From: Cadophora sp. MPI-SDFR-AT-0126
Lineage: Eukaryota > Ascomycota > Leotiomycetes > Helotiales > Ploettnerulaceae
DNA length: 64,000 nucleotides
NCBI GenBank assembly: GCA_020747065.1
Contig: JAGMVK010000004.1
Location: 1,984,001 to 2,048,000 of the forward strand
Direction: 5' to 3'
The notes beneath the pieces are model-generated. The model saw only the letters and a program-made list of their open reading frames with translations, was not told the DNA's origin and searched no databases. Within the stretch, counting starts at the first letter, position 1. Every line of letters starts with the position of its first letter. Position numbers and translations under genes: made by a program. Of the stretch, positions 25,094 to 36,844 are shown piece by piece.

Positions 25094-26017
25094 TCATCCC
25101 ATTTCCATTTCCACATCCACATCCACATCTGCCAGTTCTCCCGTCCTCTCTTCCTCCTCAATCCACCCCCTCACCATCCTCCTAACCCTCCCCTCCCCAA
25201 TCCTCTCCGCCTCCTCCCAACTCACGCCCACCCCCGAATCAACCAACGCCCCCACCCAACTCGCCGCCGACCCCCTATACCTCTCCACAACCCCCTCAGC
25301 CCAGCTTACCTCCCCCTCCTCCACCACACTCAACCCCTCCAAATACAGAGTCACATCCCTCATCACCCTCCCATTGCCCCTTTCATCCCTAATCCTCTCA
25401 AAATCCACAGCCAGCACACCCGTCTCCTCTCCCCAAACATAATCCAGGACGATCAACCTGAGATCGAGTTCCGGACGCACAGTCTTGAGTCTGAGGATAG
25501 AGCGTAGAGAGGGACGGAGATAGGATGCTGGTCCTCGACCTTTATGTATCCTGTCGCGGAAGATGAGAGCTAGGTTTTGTAGGTTGGGGAGAGAGAGGAG
25601 GGTGTCGAGCTCGTTGTTCGAGCCGCCGGGGCTATCGGGTGGTCCGAAGGTTATGATGAGTTTGGTGATGAGGTGCCATTGCTGACTTGAGTTTGTTTGG
25701 TTGGAGGCGAGGAGGACTGGGAGGGTGGAGATGGATGTTGCGAATGTGTTTTGGGAGAAGAAGGTTTGTGAGTCTAGAGAAGGTGGTAGCTCTGGTGTGA
25801 GGATATGAGGGATTGGCAGGCGAGGTGTTGATGAGTTTGAGAGGCTTCCGTCTGGGAGGATGAGGATTGGAGATTCTTGGATGTAGGATTGGCTGCAATC
25901 GATATTTGCGTTTTGTGGGAGAGCAGTTATTGGATGACCGATAACAATAGGTAACAGAAGTCCTTGACCTTGCTGAGTCTGTTGGACGTGCGATTGTTGG
26001 CTGTGGGTAAAGGACAT
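25094..26017 (-). CDS. Uncharacterised protein, 307 residues
   Basis: Open single exon from the ATG at 26017 (MSFTHSQQSH). I do not recognise the family. The N-terminal part is Q/S/P-rich; the centre has a leucine-rich stretch (LDTLLSLPNLQNLALIFRDR) that resembles F-box-associated or leucine-rich segments of fungal proteins. The C-terminal part is acidic and rich in E, V, G and R, and ends in an alternating D/V/E tail. The coding strand is C-rich in its first half and G-rich in its second half, as in the neighbouring GFA-type gene. Only 235 bp separate its start from the end of the Ctf4 gene. A missed 5' exon is possible but there is little room for it. Confidence 0.55.
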   Translation of the reverse strand: MSFTHSQQSHVQQTQQGQGLLLPIVIGHPITALPQNANIDCSQSYIQESPILILPDGSLSNSSTPRLPIPHILTPELPPSLDSQTFFSQNTFATSISTLPVLLASNQTNSSQQWHLITKLIITFGPPDSPGGSNNELDTLLSLPNLQNLALIFRDRIHKGRGPASYLRPSLRSILRLKTVRPELDLRLIVLDYVWGEETGVLAVDFERIRDERGNGRVMRDVTLYLEGLSVVEEGEVSWAEGVVERYRGSAASWVGALVDSGVGVSWEEAERIGEGRVRRMVRGWIEEEERTGELADVDVDVEMEMG

Positions 26018-26251
26018 GGCGAGTGTTGGCGGAACACTAGATCTTGATACATGGGGATTGATGATGAGACCATCCGAAGGGCTGCATGAGGCTGAAGAGG
26101 CGACTTGCACTATTCGTCAACTCTGGCTCCAGTCTGGAGAAAAGCGTCATATCATTATGCTCCGTAACATTAACTCAAGGCCGTCCAGTAGCCCCCATAT
26201 CCTGTACACAAAGACCATTAACTCCAAACCCAGTATTTATCGTATTTTTGT

Positions 26252-28870
26252 TCAATCCTCGTCCATGTCGCCCAACAGCCTCGCTTCGCCGATCTCCCTA
26301 ATCTTCTCACCCAAGACTTGTCTGTTGTATCTCTCCGCTACTTTTCCGGCAGCTTCAATCATTCTGCCAGTCCTATCCCGCAACAAGGAAACCATTTCCA
26401 GTGCTCGCATGCCCCGCTCTTCTCCTTCTCTACATTCCACGGCCATCATTTGTAGTAAAGTCTTATCAATCTCCAGCTCCATTCTCGCCAATTCTGTACG
26501 TTGAGAGTGCGTGCTCCTCGTGTTGTCGATGAGGTCTTTTTGCTGAGCCGTCAAGAGGCTCTTTAAGACGAAGGCTCCCTCAAGCTTCTTCAGCTCATCA
26601 CCTTCGCTTTCCTCGTCCATATCATCCTCGCCGTGCTCTGCCTTCGATTTTGAGGATAGTGGAATCTCAAACTCGAATTCTGAAAGCAGTGGTCGTGGGA
26701 AATATGGGTATTGGTCTCCACCCTTCAGGATGATACAATGAAACTTGTTGTCCGCCACGGCAACTGGAAAGTATGTCTCTGTTTTCCGACCTGAAGCGAG
26801 ACGGGAAAGAAGCTTCGTGTCTAGAAGGGGAACCCACACTGCTTGGGATGGTTCACGCCAATGAAGTAGGGTGAGAAGTGTTCCAGTCGAATCATAAATG
26901 CAGGGATCCTTGATCACGTTAGCTTTCAATTTTGTCTTAAAGATGTGGAAATACACACTCCATTGTCTGAGAAGAATACACTCTTCAAAGTCTCCCCGTC
27001 TGGGAGTGCCACCACATCCTCACTTTGGCAAGTCTCATCTCTCTTGATGTTCTGAATGGTATACAGTAAAGTCGCGTTCCCGTCGGCACCAACAGGCCCA
27101 TTTCCCAAAGTCAGAACATAGTCTCGCCAGCTTGCACAGGTGACTGCAGGACTACTCTTTTGCCTGTAGACTCTGTAGGGTACCCCAAACAAGGTGTATA
27201 TCCGGATATAATTCGATGTAGTGGTTACAGTAACAAAGGAATCGCTCAAGGATATGGCAGTCACATCTTCACCTTTGGGCAAGGGAGTCTTCCAATCCGC
27301 TCGGCTTGTCCATGTTTCATGCGGTCGATAGAATATGGTTGCTGGCGTATCATCATGCGCCGGACATGAAAATAGAGTACCGTTGTCGTTGAGGCAGGCC
27401 TTGTCATACAAAAAAGTGTCTGTGAAATGATAGTCGCGGTGAAATTCATGGTCATAGAACTCCACTGTGACGGTATTATGTGTGTCTTGGTCCACGGTCC
27501 ATACAAATCCGATAAGGTTGAGGCATAGATACTTCCTATTTCCACGCCAGGGGGTAGAACCAGGCTGAAAGGATTCGTGGTATTGTGGCTCCCAAGTTTG
27601 AGTGCGTCGCTTGCTCATGGGACCGGAGGCATCAATTCCATTTGGTCTCTTACCGTTGCCATTCAGGCCCAAGGCATATCCCGCCCCATCATCATCGACA
27701 ACAAAGTCATCTTCATCGCCCATTACGTCCGAGCCGAGGATATCGTCGAGGCTATCAGGTGTACCTCGTCGCACACCACGGTCCGGAATATCCTTGTGAC
27801 CATTCGCCATTGGCCTTCGGGCATTGGCAGAGATCTCAGAAAGAGGGTCATGAATGAATGGTGCTGGCTGGAGAGGTAGACGGACTAGACTGGCCTGCTC
27901 CGCAGGCACAAAGTCGTTATAGATATATACTTCACCGTCGGTATTGGTGAACGAGAGCAGGTTCTTGGTTGGATGCCAGGCGATATCCATTACGTTGGCA
28001 TAGTCATAGGTCGTTATGATTGTCTGGGTTTTGGTTTCCCAGAGGACAATCTTCCTGTCCTTCCCCGCGGATACGAGCATGGCTCCATTCGGAGACCAAG
28101 CCAGTGCAGTTATGTCGCCATTGTGCCCATTGGTGAAGGACCTTTGGTTCTCCCAATCGCCTCTAGACATGACTTGGATGTCTCTTGTAGCCGTTGGAGC
28201 AGCGAACGCTCTGCCATCTGGATGCCAAACAATCTTCGTAGAGACTTCATCCTCGGTCTCTGCCAGTCTGATCAGACCGTCAATCTTCCTGGTAAGCTCC
28301 GGTACATCGTCCATAAGAGAATAGACGTAAACAATTCCATCTGTGCATGACAGTGCAATGAATTTTCCGCTGGGATCGAAAGAGAGATGTTTGACAGGCT
28401 TCGCTTGCTCTCTCAGTGACATGACTGAACTAGTGTCATTTATCTTGATGATCTTGACAACCAGCTCATCGCTCGATACGGCGCACCATTGACCATTCGG
28501 GGAGATCGTTACGTCTCGAATGGGGAGAGAGCATCGTGTAAGATATTTCTCGTAGGTCATAGTCTCCAAGGAGAACTTGCTAATATTTCCATCCTCGGAA
28601 CCGATAACGAAGAAGTCATTCTACAAATAACATTAGAGAATGATGTACACCTTTTCGCAGACTACGTACAGTTGAGGCCACACCCGTGTTCTGCTCAGGG
28701 CAGTCATCGATGTTCGTAGGCTCGCCATCGAATCCGGTCTTGTACACTCGCGTTGTGTTGTTAGATCCGACAGTGATCAATTTAGTTCCGTCTGGAGTAT
28801 ATGACAGATATGTTGGTCCTCTCGTATGGGCAGGTCTACCTCGCATGCGAACCTGTGTAGTCGTCGCCAT
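26252..28870 (-). CDS. Ctf4/Mcl1 (AND-1/WDHD1) replisome adaptor
   Basis: Three exons: 28870-28670, 28620-26959 and 26908-26252; both joins keep the frame. The product is 839 residues. The first 300 or so residues form WD40 repeats (GPTYLSYTPDGTKLITVGSN, GHNGDITALAWSPNGAMLVS, VMDIAWHPTKNLLSFTNTDG). An acidic linker (DEDDFVVDDD) and a K/R patch follow. The central second beta-propeller region includes YHESFQPGSTPWRGNRKYLCLN and DPCIYDSTGTLLTLLHWREP, which are hallmarks of the Mcl1 mid domain. The end is helical. Ctf4 is a trimeric hub that links the CMG helicase to DNA polymerase alpha and supports sister-chromatid cohesion. The second intron uses a weaker GTGTGT donor and an AAG acceptor; its GCTAACG branch site supports it. 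No HMG box is visible, as usual for fungal members. Confidence 0.92.
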
Positions 28871-29048
28871 GATGAGTTGGTCAATGGGCAGATTCGGTGA
28901 TGTTGTTGTTCAGCCTGACAAGCAATTGGGGCTATTCGATTTGGAAGACGCGGACGCGTCGCGGATTTCCACTCAACGCGGACCCCTGTTCACCCTGATC
29001 CGAACTTTAGCCTGACCATCCCACGCGCAAGGCAAACAAGCAAGGCTG
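28871..29048. promoter_or_regulatory. Short bidirectional promoter, Ctf4 and WD40 genes
   Basis: Only 178 bp separate the divergent start codons at 28870 (minus) and 29049 (plus), so both genes must share promoter DNA here. If the WD40 gene starts at the later ATG at 29109, the gap is 238 bp. No specific factor site is claimed. Confidence 0.55.
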
Positions 29049-30410
29049 ATGAAGAAATATTTCCAGATGGTAGTCAAGAACACCATCAAGTACGAGTACA
29101 AGCAAGAAATGTCACGATCAACGGATCCAGGCCACTTCTTCCAAACAGATGCTTCTGAGTCTATCCGTGCCCGAAGAGCTGCGAAATCCGGCAACACATA
29201 TGGCCACCCTATCGTCCTCCAGTCCAAGATCCTAAACTGCGTCCTTGATCCATTCACTTCCGCGGCTATTTACATAGCAGAAAGTGCTGGTTGTGTACGG
29301 AAAGTCAACATCGAAGTACGTGTAGGAAGTATCCTAAGTGACAAGTTCATGAAGAGCTAATGAGATTTCAGACCAGAGACACCACCATAGTATACAGAGG
29401 TCCTAATGCTCCAGTTACATCAGTAGCCATTGGTGGGAAGGGTGGTGCTTTAGTGTTTGGAGGATGCTGGGACAAGGATATTTGGAGTTGGAATAGACAA
29501 AGTGGGACGCCAGGGAGAAGATTCAAAGGTCACTCTGATTTTGTCAAAGCCGTCATCTGTGTCCAGATAGGCGGTAGAGATGCAAGTCCACCGCCACCCC
29601 TCTTCTTTTAGCTTACTAACCCCAAGTCTACAGCTCCTAATATCTGGCGGTGCAGACAAAAAGATCATAATCTGGGATACGGCAACCGGTGAGCGTCTCC
29701 ACATCCTCCGTGACAAATCGGACACCATGATGGCTTTACAAGATCTGGCCATCGACCCAGAAGAATCGAATGACTCGGAACTTATTCTTGTCTCCTCAAG
29801 TAGCGACCCTCACATCCGCAGATGGCGTATTAGTCTCACATCGGCCGAACAAATTCTGGAATCTGTAACAGACACGGAAGGACAAAATAGAACTGTCAGG
29901 TCCACCATATCAGAACATGAAACCAGTGTTTACAAGATTCGATTCTCCGGGGACGAAGGATATTCGGATCTTTGGACCGCAAGTGCAGACGGAACGGCGA
30001 AGTGCTTGTCAAGGGCAAAGAATTGGAACACGGAAGAAACATATGAACATGGGGATTACGTCCGAGATGTGGTTGTTACAGGAGACTGGGTTGTCACCAC
30101 CGGACGTGACGAGGATGTGAAGGTTTGGGATCGCGCAACTGGCAAGCTGTGGCATATTTATGAGGGCCATTATCAGGAAGTGACAGGACTACTCGTGCTA
30201 AAAGGAGAGAAGAACGTTGCAAGCGTCAGCATCGATGGCACCATCAGAACATGGGGATTATCCAAGCCGGATCTAGAAAAGGCGAAAAGGGAAGTAGCAG
30301 AGAGGCAGAAAGGCCAAGTAAAGGAAGAGAAGGTGCAGCCAAAGGAGGGTCTGCTCACTGCAGAAGAGGAAGCGGAGCTGGCCGAGTTGATGGACTCCGA
30401 CGAAGATTGA
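29049..30410 (+). CDS. WD40-repeat protein
   Basis: Three exons: 29049-29315, 29372-29581 and 29634-30410. The first intron is GTACGT...CAG. The second starts with GCAAGT, a GC-AG intron, supported by a CTTACTAAC branch site and by the reading frame: it joins VQIGGRD to LLISGGADKKIIIWD. The product is 417 residues with WD-type units such as GGCWDKDIWSWNRQSG, GGADKKIIIWDTATGE, DLWTASADGTAKC, VTTGRDEDVKVWDRATGK and VASVSIDGTIRTWGL. The end is a lysine/glutamate-rich helix and an acidic tail (LMDSDED). Such proteins act as scaffolds; I cannot name the orthologue. The ATG at 29109 (MSRSTDPGHFF) may be the true start because it begins the better conserved part. The gene is divergent from Ctf4. Confidence 0.75.
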
Positions 30411-30450
30411 TCGTGAGCTAATGGCAGGAAAACCGCCATTCGACCATTCC

Positions 30451-31636
30451 TTACACTTCCACATGCCTACTCTTGACGATGGTGAAAACACGTGCTCCAG
30501 GATTCATGAAAAATGGCATGGGGTACCTGACCTCGGCTTCAGCTGAAAGCATAGTCAGAGGCGTGAAGCGACTTTCAACCTGCAACTCAACTCCTGTACC
30601 ATGTCGGCCTCCGTTTTCTACTTTCCAGGTTGTAACCTTTCTCGTTGGTGGTGTCGGTACCCCTGGAACCATCATTTCAAGAGCAAGAGTTTGTGACCCC
30701 CTAGATTTACTAATTTCTAGTACGATGTTTCAGCCGTTCATGCTTTGAAGATGTGGGAAATGAGGAAATTGAAAGAAGCCACAGAATTCCTGCTCAACCT
30801 AATTGCTTTCACAAAATTCTAACGAGAAGTTTCAACCCCTCACGAAATTCCACGAAAGTGTTTTGATCGTCAGCACATTTTACTGGATCATAAGTCCTCC
30901 TTCTCGTTCGGGCGCTGGAGAAGTAGGCAGCCGCCAGCCAGAGAGTATTCTGTTTGTTGCCTCAACAAAGTACCAAATTCATCGGATACTAATGCAGGTT
31001 CCCTCACAAACATTCCGAGTGGGACTGCCGCCTTTGTGGCCGCTCCCGTTGAAAGCAAGGGGTACTGCTCTCCGCCACATATGCTCGATTGGACAATCAC
31101 CACTTTGGACTTTGATGGGTGGTACTTAAACGAGATGTATACTTTAGCTTCTATTGAACTCAGACCAGCCTCCAGTCTGTTCCTCGTTGAAACACAGGCC
31201 ATGCGGGAAGCTTACCCAAGGAAAGTAAGGGAGGTCTCAACCAATGATCAGCTTGAAGTTGCCCGGAGACTTCCCCCACGTTTGTTGCACAGGCCATGGT
31301 ACAAGCACAGACATGAAAGAAAGGGGCACGGATTGAGCTAAGATCTAAGTGTCACTTTTCATGCAGTATGATGGGATGACTTGTCATACTTTTCTTCTGA
31401 TCATTCTGAAAAGGTCTGTTCACTCTTCCCAAGGGCAAAATTTCCACGATATTCTCGCAAATTCAGACACCGCTGACAACATTTTCAAATTCTGCGCAGC
31501 GGATATGCCCCTGATATCCAGCCTCGAGCAGAGAGTCTAGATTGGCGTCGAGAAATTTCTCCCAAGTTGGAATTCGAGTAAGATCGACGCTATGAGATCT
31601 GCGCCAGGGAGTTGAGGACTGAAGGATGGCGTTAAA
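30451..31636 (-). pseudogene. Coding-like fragments, unrecognised gene or relic
   Basis: Three open minus-strand segments look protein-coding but do not form one clean gene by eye. From 5' to 3': 31636-31463, after a TTACAG acceptor (FNAILQSS..., PTWEKFLDANLDSLLEAGY); about 31160-30990 (IEAKVYISFKYHPSKSKVV, VPLGMFVREPALVSDE); and 30716-30451 (IVLEISKSRGSQTLALEMM... GVELQVESRF... YPMPFFMNPGARVFTIVKS, then stop). The residue choice looks like real protein, but the joints between segments are unclear and no family is recognised. It could be an intron-rich gene with weak splice sites or a decayed gene. The last segment is convergent with the WD40 gene, 40 bp beyond its stop codon. Confidence 0.35.
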
Positions 31637-32441
31637 CTGTAATCAGTATAGCTGACAATTTGAGAGTATTGTCCAGGGGAGTTACCATGCTCCTTGCCGT
31701 CAATCATGATCAGGTCGATCCGCTAGTCAGTGCTTGGGAACCAGTCTGGGGATTCATCGCTCCAATTGACAACAACTACGCCTAGAGGATAATTTGTGTT
31801 TCTGGATGCGATCGGTGTCTAACAGAATAGGCTTACAGAGTCCGCTTTGTTTGCACCTATATAGCGGAAGAACTGGTGGTGTGAGCTCCTCGGGACCTGA
31901 TCGCGACCCCCGAAAGAGGCTTTAGTGACCAGTCGTGGGTTTTCATCCCTCACTTACTATTGGTTTGCTGTGTTACACTACACATGCACATCCCAAAGCC
32001 ACCGCAGTCCGGCCATGCTTTACACTGCTTAGCTCTATCTTCCCCAGCAGGGTTCTTCTGGCGGGGGAGGCAGCTATCCAAAGAAGAAATGGCGTCAAGT
32101 CAACTTTTCAATTCGGGAAAGTGAGAGCTGACCAGGGCGGCAGAGAGCTGCATCCACGAGGTTTATCTCTCGGTCAAGCAGCCCCCTTCCTCTCCTTCTC
32201 CTCCGTCTTCGACTTATTCGCGATTTCTTCCCTCTCTAAAGAATGCAATTTCTGCTTCATCCATTCCTGTGTCATATCCGTCATTGCATTTGTGTTCCAT
32301 TCGCCTAGAAATCAGAAGCATTCTGTAAAGAACGATTTTACAAACTCTTTCCAACTCGCGGGTTCGAGTCCTAATTTCGCCACGATTGTATCTGTGAAGG
32401 GTCGATACTATTCGCAGTTTTTTTTTCTTCAAGGAAGCAAG
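31637..32441. other. Upstream region of mucin-like gene
   Basis: About 0.8 kb. The plus-strand frame of the following gene happens to stay open back to 31935, but that part is Ser/Phe-rich, has no similarity to the family and precedes the usual N-terminus. I read it as promoter and 5' UTR. It may also hold upstream exons of the minus-strand fragments (an open stretch lies near 31640-31760). Confidence 0.4.
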
Positions 32442-35400
32442 ATGTTGGCCATTGCGGCGAAAGAGGTCCAGGATAATCCGAGTGGGAAGTTGATCGCTTT
32501 GGAGGGAGACACCAGTGCCATTGAAACTCAGCTGAGACTGCTTCCGCCTTCTCAGAAAATACTCGTCCTACCAAACTATTCAGAGACGTTGGTCCCGCAA
32601 GTCGAGAAAGACGCGTTTGATGCTCGTGCCTTCATTCGGGATCTTCAGAAGGTCGTTACTGAACGCACGGAGACCGCACGTTCATTCTTACAATCATCTA
32701 CCCCCACACAGCCGAGGCTTGTCTTTACTGTCCATGGCACTGTCAGCGCTCGAACGACATGCATTGAGAAGATCTCGCAAAACATCACGAATGGGAATAT
32801 AGAAGAGGCGGAGGCCGTTTTCAACGATCTTGTAAAAGACGGTATTGCGGGTTTGGCTAAAGCAGACGAGGTCGTAGAGGAGCAAGACGAAAGAAACCAA
32901 ATCCACGGAGATGGAGAACAAGTCGAGGGCAAGGAAGCGGGAGCAGCAAACGATGATCCTGAGAATTTATCTCCGGATTCAAACGACTCTCAAGAGCCAA
33001 ATACCGTGATCTCCACCAATCCAGACCCAGCTTTGGATCGGATGTCGCCTCATGGGACCCCACCGAAATCTCGTGTCATGAATCTAGTTCGAGACATGGA
33101 AACGCCAAAACAAAAAGGTCAATCCGAAGCTAGGACTACGAGGATACCTATATCCAAGTTTGCGTCTCCCACAAGTCAGCCCAACGACAGGATTGTGAGG
33201 ACTGTCTTGACAGTACCTAACCGCAAGATGTCTCTCGTTCAAAAAAGGACAACATTCGGGTCTGACCGAGGAGCTATGCGTCTCAATCGGCTTGCTGGAA
33301 GGCTGTCGTATCAATCGATGGAAGGCACCGATACAGACACCGATACATACACTGACGATGACTTCTCCGAACCGAACATCGCTTCCCCCGGTGGAGAATC
33401 CATATTGTCTGTCCCTCAAACACCAAGAGGAGTTGTGTATGGCGAGGCTTGTCTGGTTGATGTACAGTCAGGCTCTCCAACGAAGTCTGTGAAAAGAGCT
33501 CAGTCGGTTGACAAGCTCTATCCAGGCAATTCTCGTTTACAGAACTTATCGTCGATCCCCCGTCCACTCAAACAAAGCAAGTCGCATTATCAATTGAAAT
33601 CCGAACCTCCCACATCAGCAGTACGGGACGAGAACGGACAAGATTCACATCGCTTCCCAATGCTCCCAAGGACGACTTTCGTGAAAGCCTCGGAGACGAC
33701 GATCAGAAAATCGCTCACTTCATCCAGGTCTTCAGAATCGTCCAGCTCGTCCACAGAGACGCCGGATCGTGCAAATTTCGTGGAGCGGGGAACCGATGCC
33801 CTTGAGATACCCACAGATGATTCGAGAGATATGCCTTTCGCACCAGTCTTTGAGCTTGTGGAAGACCTGGTCATACAATTTACTGATGACCAGCCTAACG
33901 AGATTTTCGAGTCTGTCGTGCGATCATACAAAAATGGCATTTATCCAGTTATACCTATACCCCTTACGCCTACTTCTTCCGAATCACCCTCTTCTCCCTC
34001 GTCACTGATCATTCAAGCAGGATCAGAGGTATCAATGAGCCCAAGATCCATCTCGACTCTACAACTTGAGGTGAACCCTGAAGTTCGTCCCACATCATAT
34101 CTTACGAACGACGCGGATGACTTCAGGTACAACCGCCGGTCGTTCGATCCCTATTCGGATGAAAGCTATCCACCCGATATTAAGCGACCGTCCAAGCATC
34201 TGAAAGTAGCCCAGAGCTCAGTTTCGACTGTTGCACCCCCAGAGTATCTTGGAGTGGAAGTACCTGTTCCTGTGCCCACGGAAGACGAAGGAAATTCCTT
34301 GGAGAATAAATTTGTTGAGTTTTCTCCTGTTAACCCTGGAAATACTATTAGTGTTCAGAACTCCTTCCGAGAACTCCTGAAGATTCTCTTTCCAGCCAGC
34401 GAGAATTACAGCCAATATGTGTATCCGGTTGCTGCCGAAATCGAAAGGCTGTGGAAGCCAGTCTTCCGGAATGAAGAGGGTGGTCCTATTGGAATCGAGG
34501 GAAGGACTGTAGACCAGATCATTGCCTTTGGTTGTGAGGAAGGAGTCAAGAAAGACTTTTTCTACCAGATTTCAGGGCAAATCGAGAAGATCGGAACGAA
34601 GAGGGATGGGTCTAATCGCAGTGGGAAGCTTGACATTAGGTACGTCTCAGCGTCTTCTCATCATGATCACCACTAATACCTTCAGATTCTTGATATCAAA
34701 CATCATGCAAAGCTACGTCAACTCTTCAGTCACATCGCATGCACCAAGCCCGATCTCGAATCCGCACATCCTCGCTTCCCTCCTAGTCCCTCACATCGAG
34801 GCATTCCTTGCAAGTAATGTTAGCACCCGTCTACTCATTCTTCACTATTCTTCTGCCGACCTCCCCACCATCTTCGCCCTCCGCAGCCTTCTAGGTGCAA
34901 ACCTATTTAAGATTGGTGGCATCCTCGACTCCCTCGCTTCTGATCCACCATCCATATCTCGTCCAGGGACATCTATGTCTTCCCGGCCTCGCTCCCCCAC
35001 ACCTACCAGCGTTTTACAAAAGGAATCCATCGGCGCCCGACAACAAAATAGCCAGTCCCTCCACCGGGAGTCTATCGCCACATTACGGCGAAACTCTGCT
35101 ACTCAATCCCTCAAAAAGACCAACTCTCATGCCCCAAAGGCGACTGTTTCATTCGCGAAAGCGGATTACCTTCTTCCCAGCACGGCCACCGACTCTGAAA
35201 TTGTTACCTTCCTCTCCGGAATGTGGAAAGCATTGATGGAAAAATCATCCTATTACACCCCGGAGCCAGAGCCAAAACCAGTCATCATAGAGAGACCACC
35301 TTTACCACCGACTCCACCTTCGAATGGACCTCGAGACCATGACTCAGGATACCCTCCTTCCTCCTACCAAACACCCCGCACATCCAAAGTCTCCCGTCTC

Positions 35401-35751
35401 ACAGGCGGAGCCGTAACGGGTTCTACCCGCGGCGGTAACTACGCTCCATCGATCAGCAGCGTCACTACCAGGGGCAACGGTGGATATGCCGCTTCAACAG
35501 CCACGACCGTTACAAACAGACACAAGTATGCGGCCTCCATCGCGAGCACAAAGACTACGGCCAGCGAGCGGGAGCGTAAACGAGGGGATAAGGAGTGGGA
35601 GAACTTCTATATCGCGGAAGATGATAGTGAGGATGACGAGTACGATAAGATGATTTTGGGGAGGGGGATGCAGAGGATTGTGCCGGAGGTGAGGAAGGTT
35701 GGGCAGAAGGCTAATACGAAGAAGGCGCTGAAGTGGCTGGGCTTGGCCTGA
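32442..35751 (+). CDS. Fungal gastric mucin-like protein
   Basis: Two exons: 32442-34639 and 34686-35751. The 46-nt intron is GTACGT...TTCAG and joins LDI-R to FLISNIMQSYVN. The product is 1087 residues. The start MLAIAAKEVQ... is chosen because the next residues (GKLIALEGDTSAIETQLRLL) match the N-terminus of the ascomycete protein annotated as gastric mucin-like; earlier in-frame ATGs precede sequence that is not family-like. The middle is low complexity, Ser/Thr/Pro-rich, with a TDTDTDTYTDDD run. Two ordered segments flank the intron: FRELLKILFPASENYSQYVYPVAAEIERLW and the region FLASNVSTRLLILHYSSADL. The end is basic (KRGDKEW, RKVGQKANTKKALKWLGL). There is no signal peptide, so the mucin name reflects composition and not secretion. 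Its function is unknown. Confidence 0.8.
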
Positions 35752-36844
35752 AGTTCCTTCTCCTTTGTTTGTTTGGTTGCGCTTACTGTATTTGTTCCTC
35801 CTTCCGTCGTCTTCTCATGTCTGTTAGCATTGCGATCCTTGGTAATGCAACTGCGTGTCAGCGTAGGTCTTGGATTCTACTTTCGGGTCTGCCTTGGATT
35901 TGGGCTTGGGCTTGGGCTTGGTGATGTGAGTTTATCACAATGCGGAATAGTCTGTAAGCTATGTTTGCTTCGCATTGCGGCAAGATGCTGTAACATCGTG
36001 TAGAAATAGTCAGCACCGGCATATAATTATTGTAATCAATCAATTTAGTATGGATGTAATTCGATGTACTGTAGATTAAAAAGATACTAGGTAAACACTA
36101 CACCGTGCTTCAATCAATTCTTATTTCCTTCGTTTTCACTCCCCGAGACTCATGACATCCGGATACCAAGCATGGTTTCCAAAAGACACAATCTCATGTC
36201 TGACACATGGTTGTATTCTGTAGATGGCATGACCATTGAGATAAGTAGCTTGGTCATGGCCAGAACTATTTTTGCTCGTTTCTACTGAACCTTCAGCTGA
36301 ATCATCTGCACCAATATATGAAGATACTAGCGCGGAGAAAATTACGTGAGTCTGCATGTCCTATCTTCGAATTTGCCCTATCTTCGAGTTTAGTGGCGGC
36401 TTCAGATCAAGCTCACTTTCCAGGTCTTGGAGCGAATGTTGTGCTACGAGATTACTGGTGTTTGTTTTCGGATGCATGTTAGCTCGCTTAAAAACGGCTG
36501 TGACGCTTCTCCATATGTCGTCTTTCCACAAACAGAAAGCGGTTGAAGAAGGGGGGATGTTCAGCAGCCTGTAAGTTCTGCTGTGCGATTGTCCTGGATG
36601 TTCCGAAAATTTAGAGCTTTTTGTAAGTCATGGTGAGGATACGCAGCGAGTCCCAATGCAGACCTTTGTCTAAGCCTGGAAAGCTTCCGATGGAAGGGTT
36701 TCCTTCAACGTAATATACATTCTCGATATAGCCAACTTAGAGAGGTGTATTTCCGGTATCTTTACAATTCTTAAAGTGTTGCCCCAAACCAAAACGCCAT
36801 ATGTATCCACCATTTTAACTCCAGCATATAATGACAATTGCGAA
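35752..36844. other. Intergenic region between convergent genes
   Basis: About 1.1 kb holding the 3' UTRs of the mucin-like gene and of the minus-strand mitochondrial gene. A short GGGCTT repeat occurs near 35900-35920. No gene is supported. Confidence 0.5.

Noticed and set aside
28489..28719. Plus-strand open frames across the CTF4 gene
   Set aside because: They are mirror frames of a clearly conserved coding region.
32358..32385. Perfect B-box-like GGTTCGAGTCC on the plus strand
   Set aside because: Flanking bases do not form a T stem or acceptor stem, and no A box lies upstream at the right distance.
31935..32441. In-frame upstream extension of the mucin-like gene
   Set aside because: The extension is Ser/Phe-rich, unlike the family, and the known N-terminus begins at 32442; it is probably 5' UTR.
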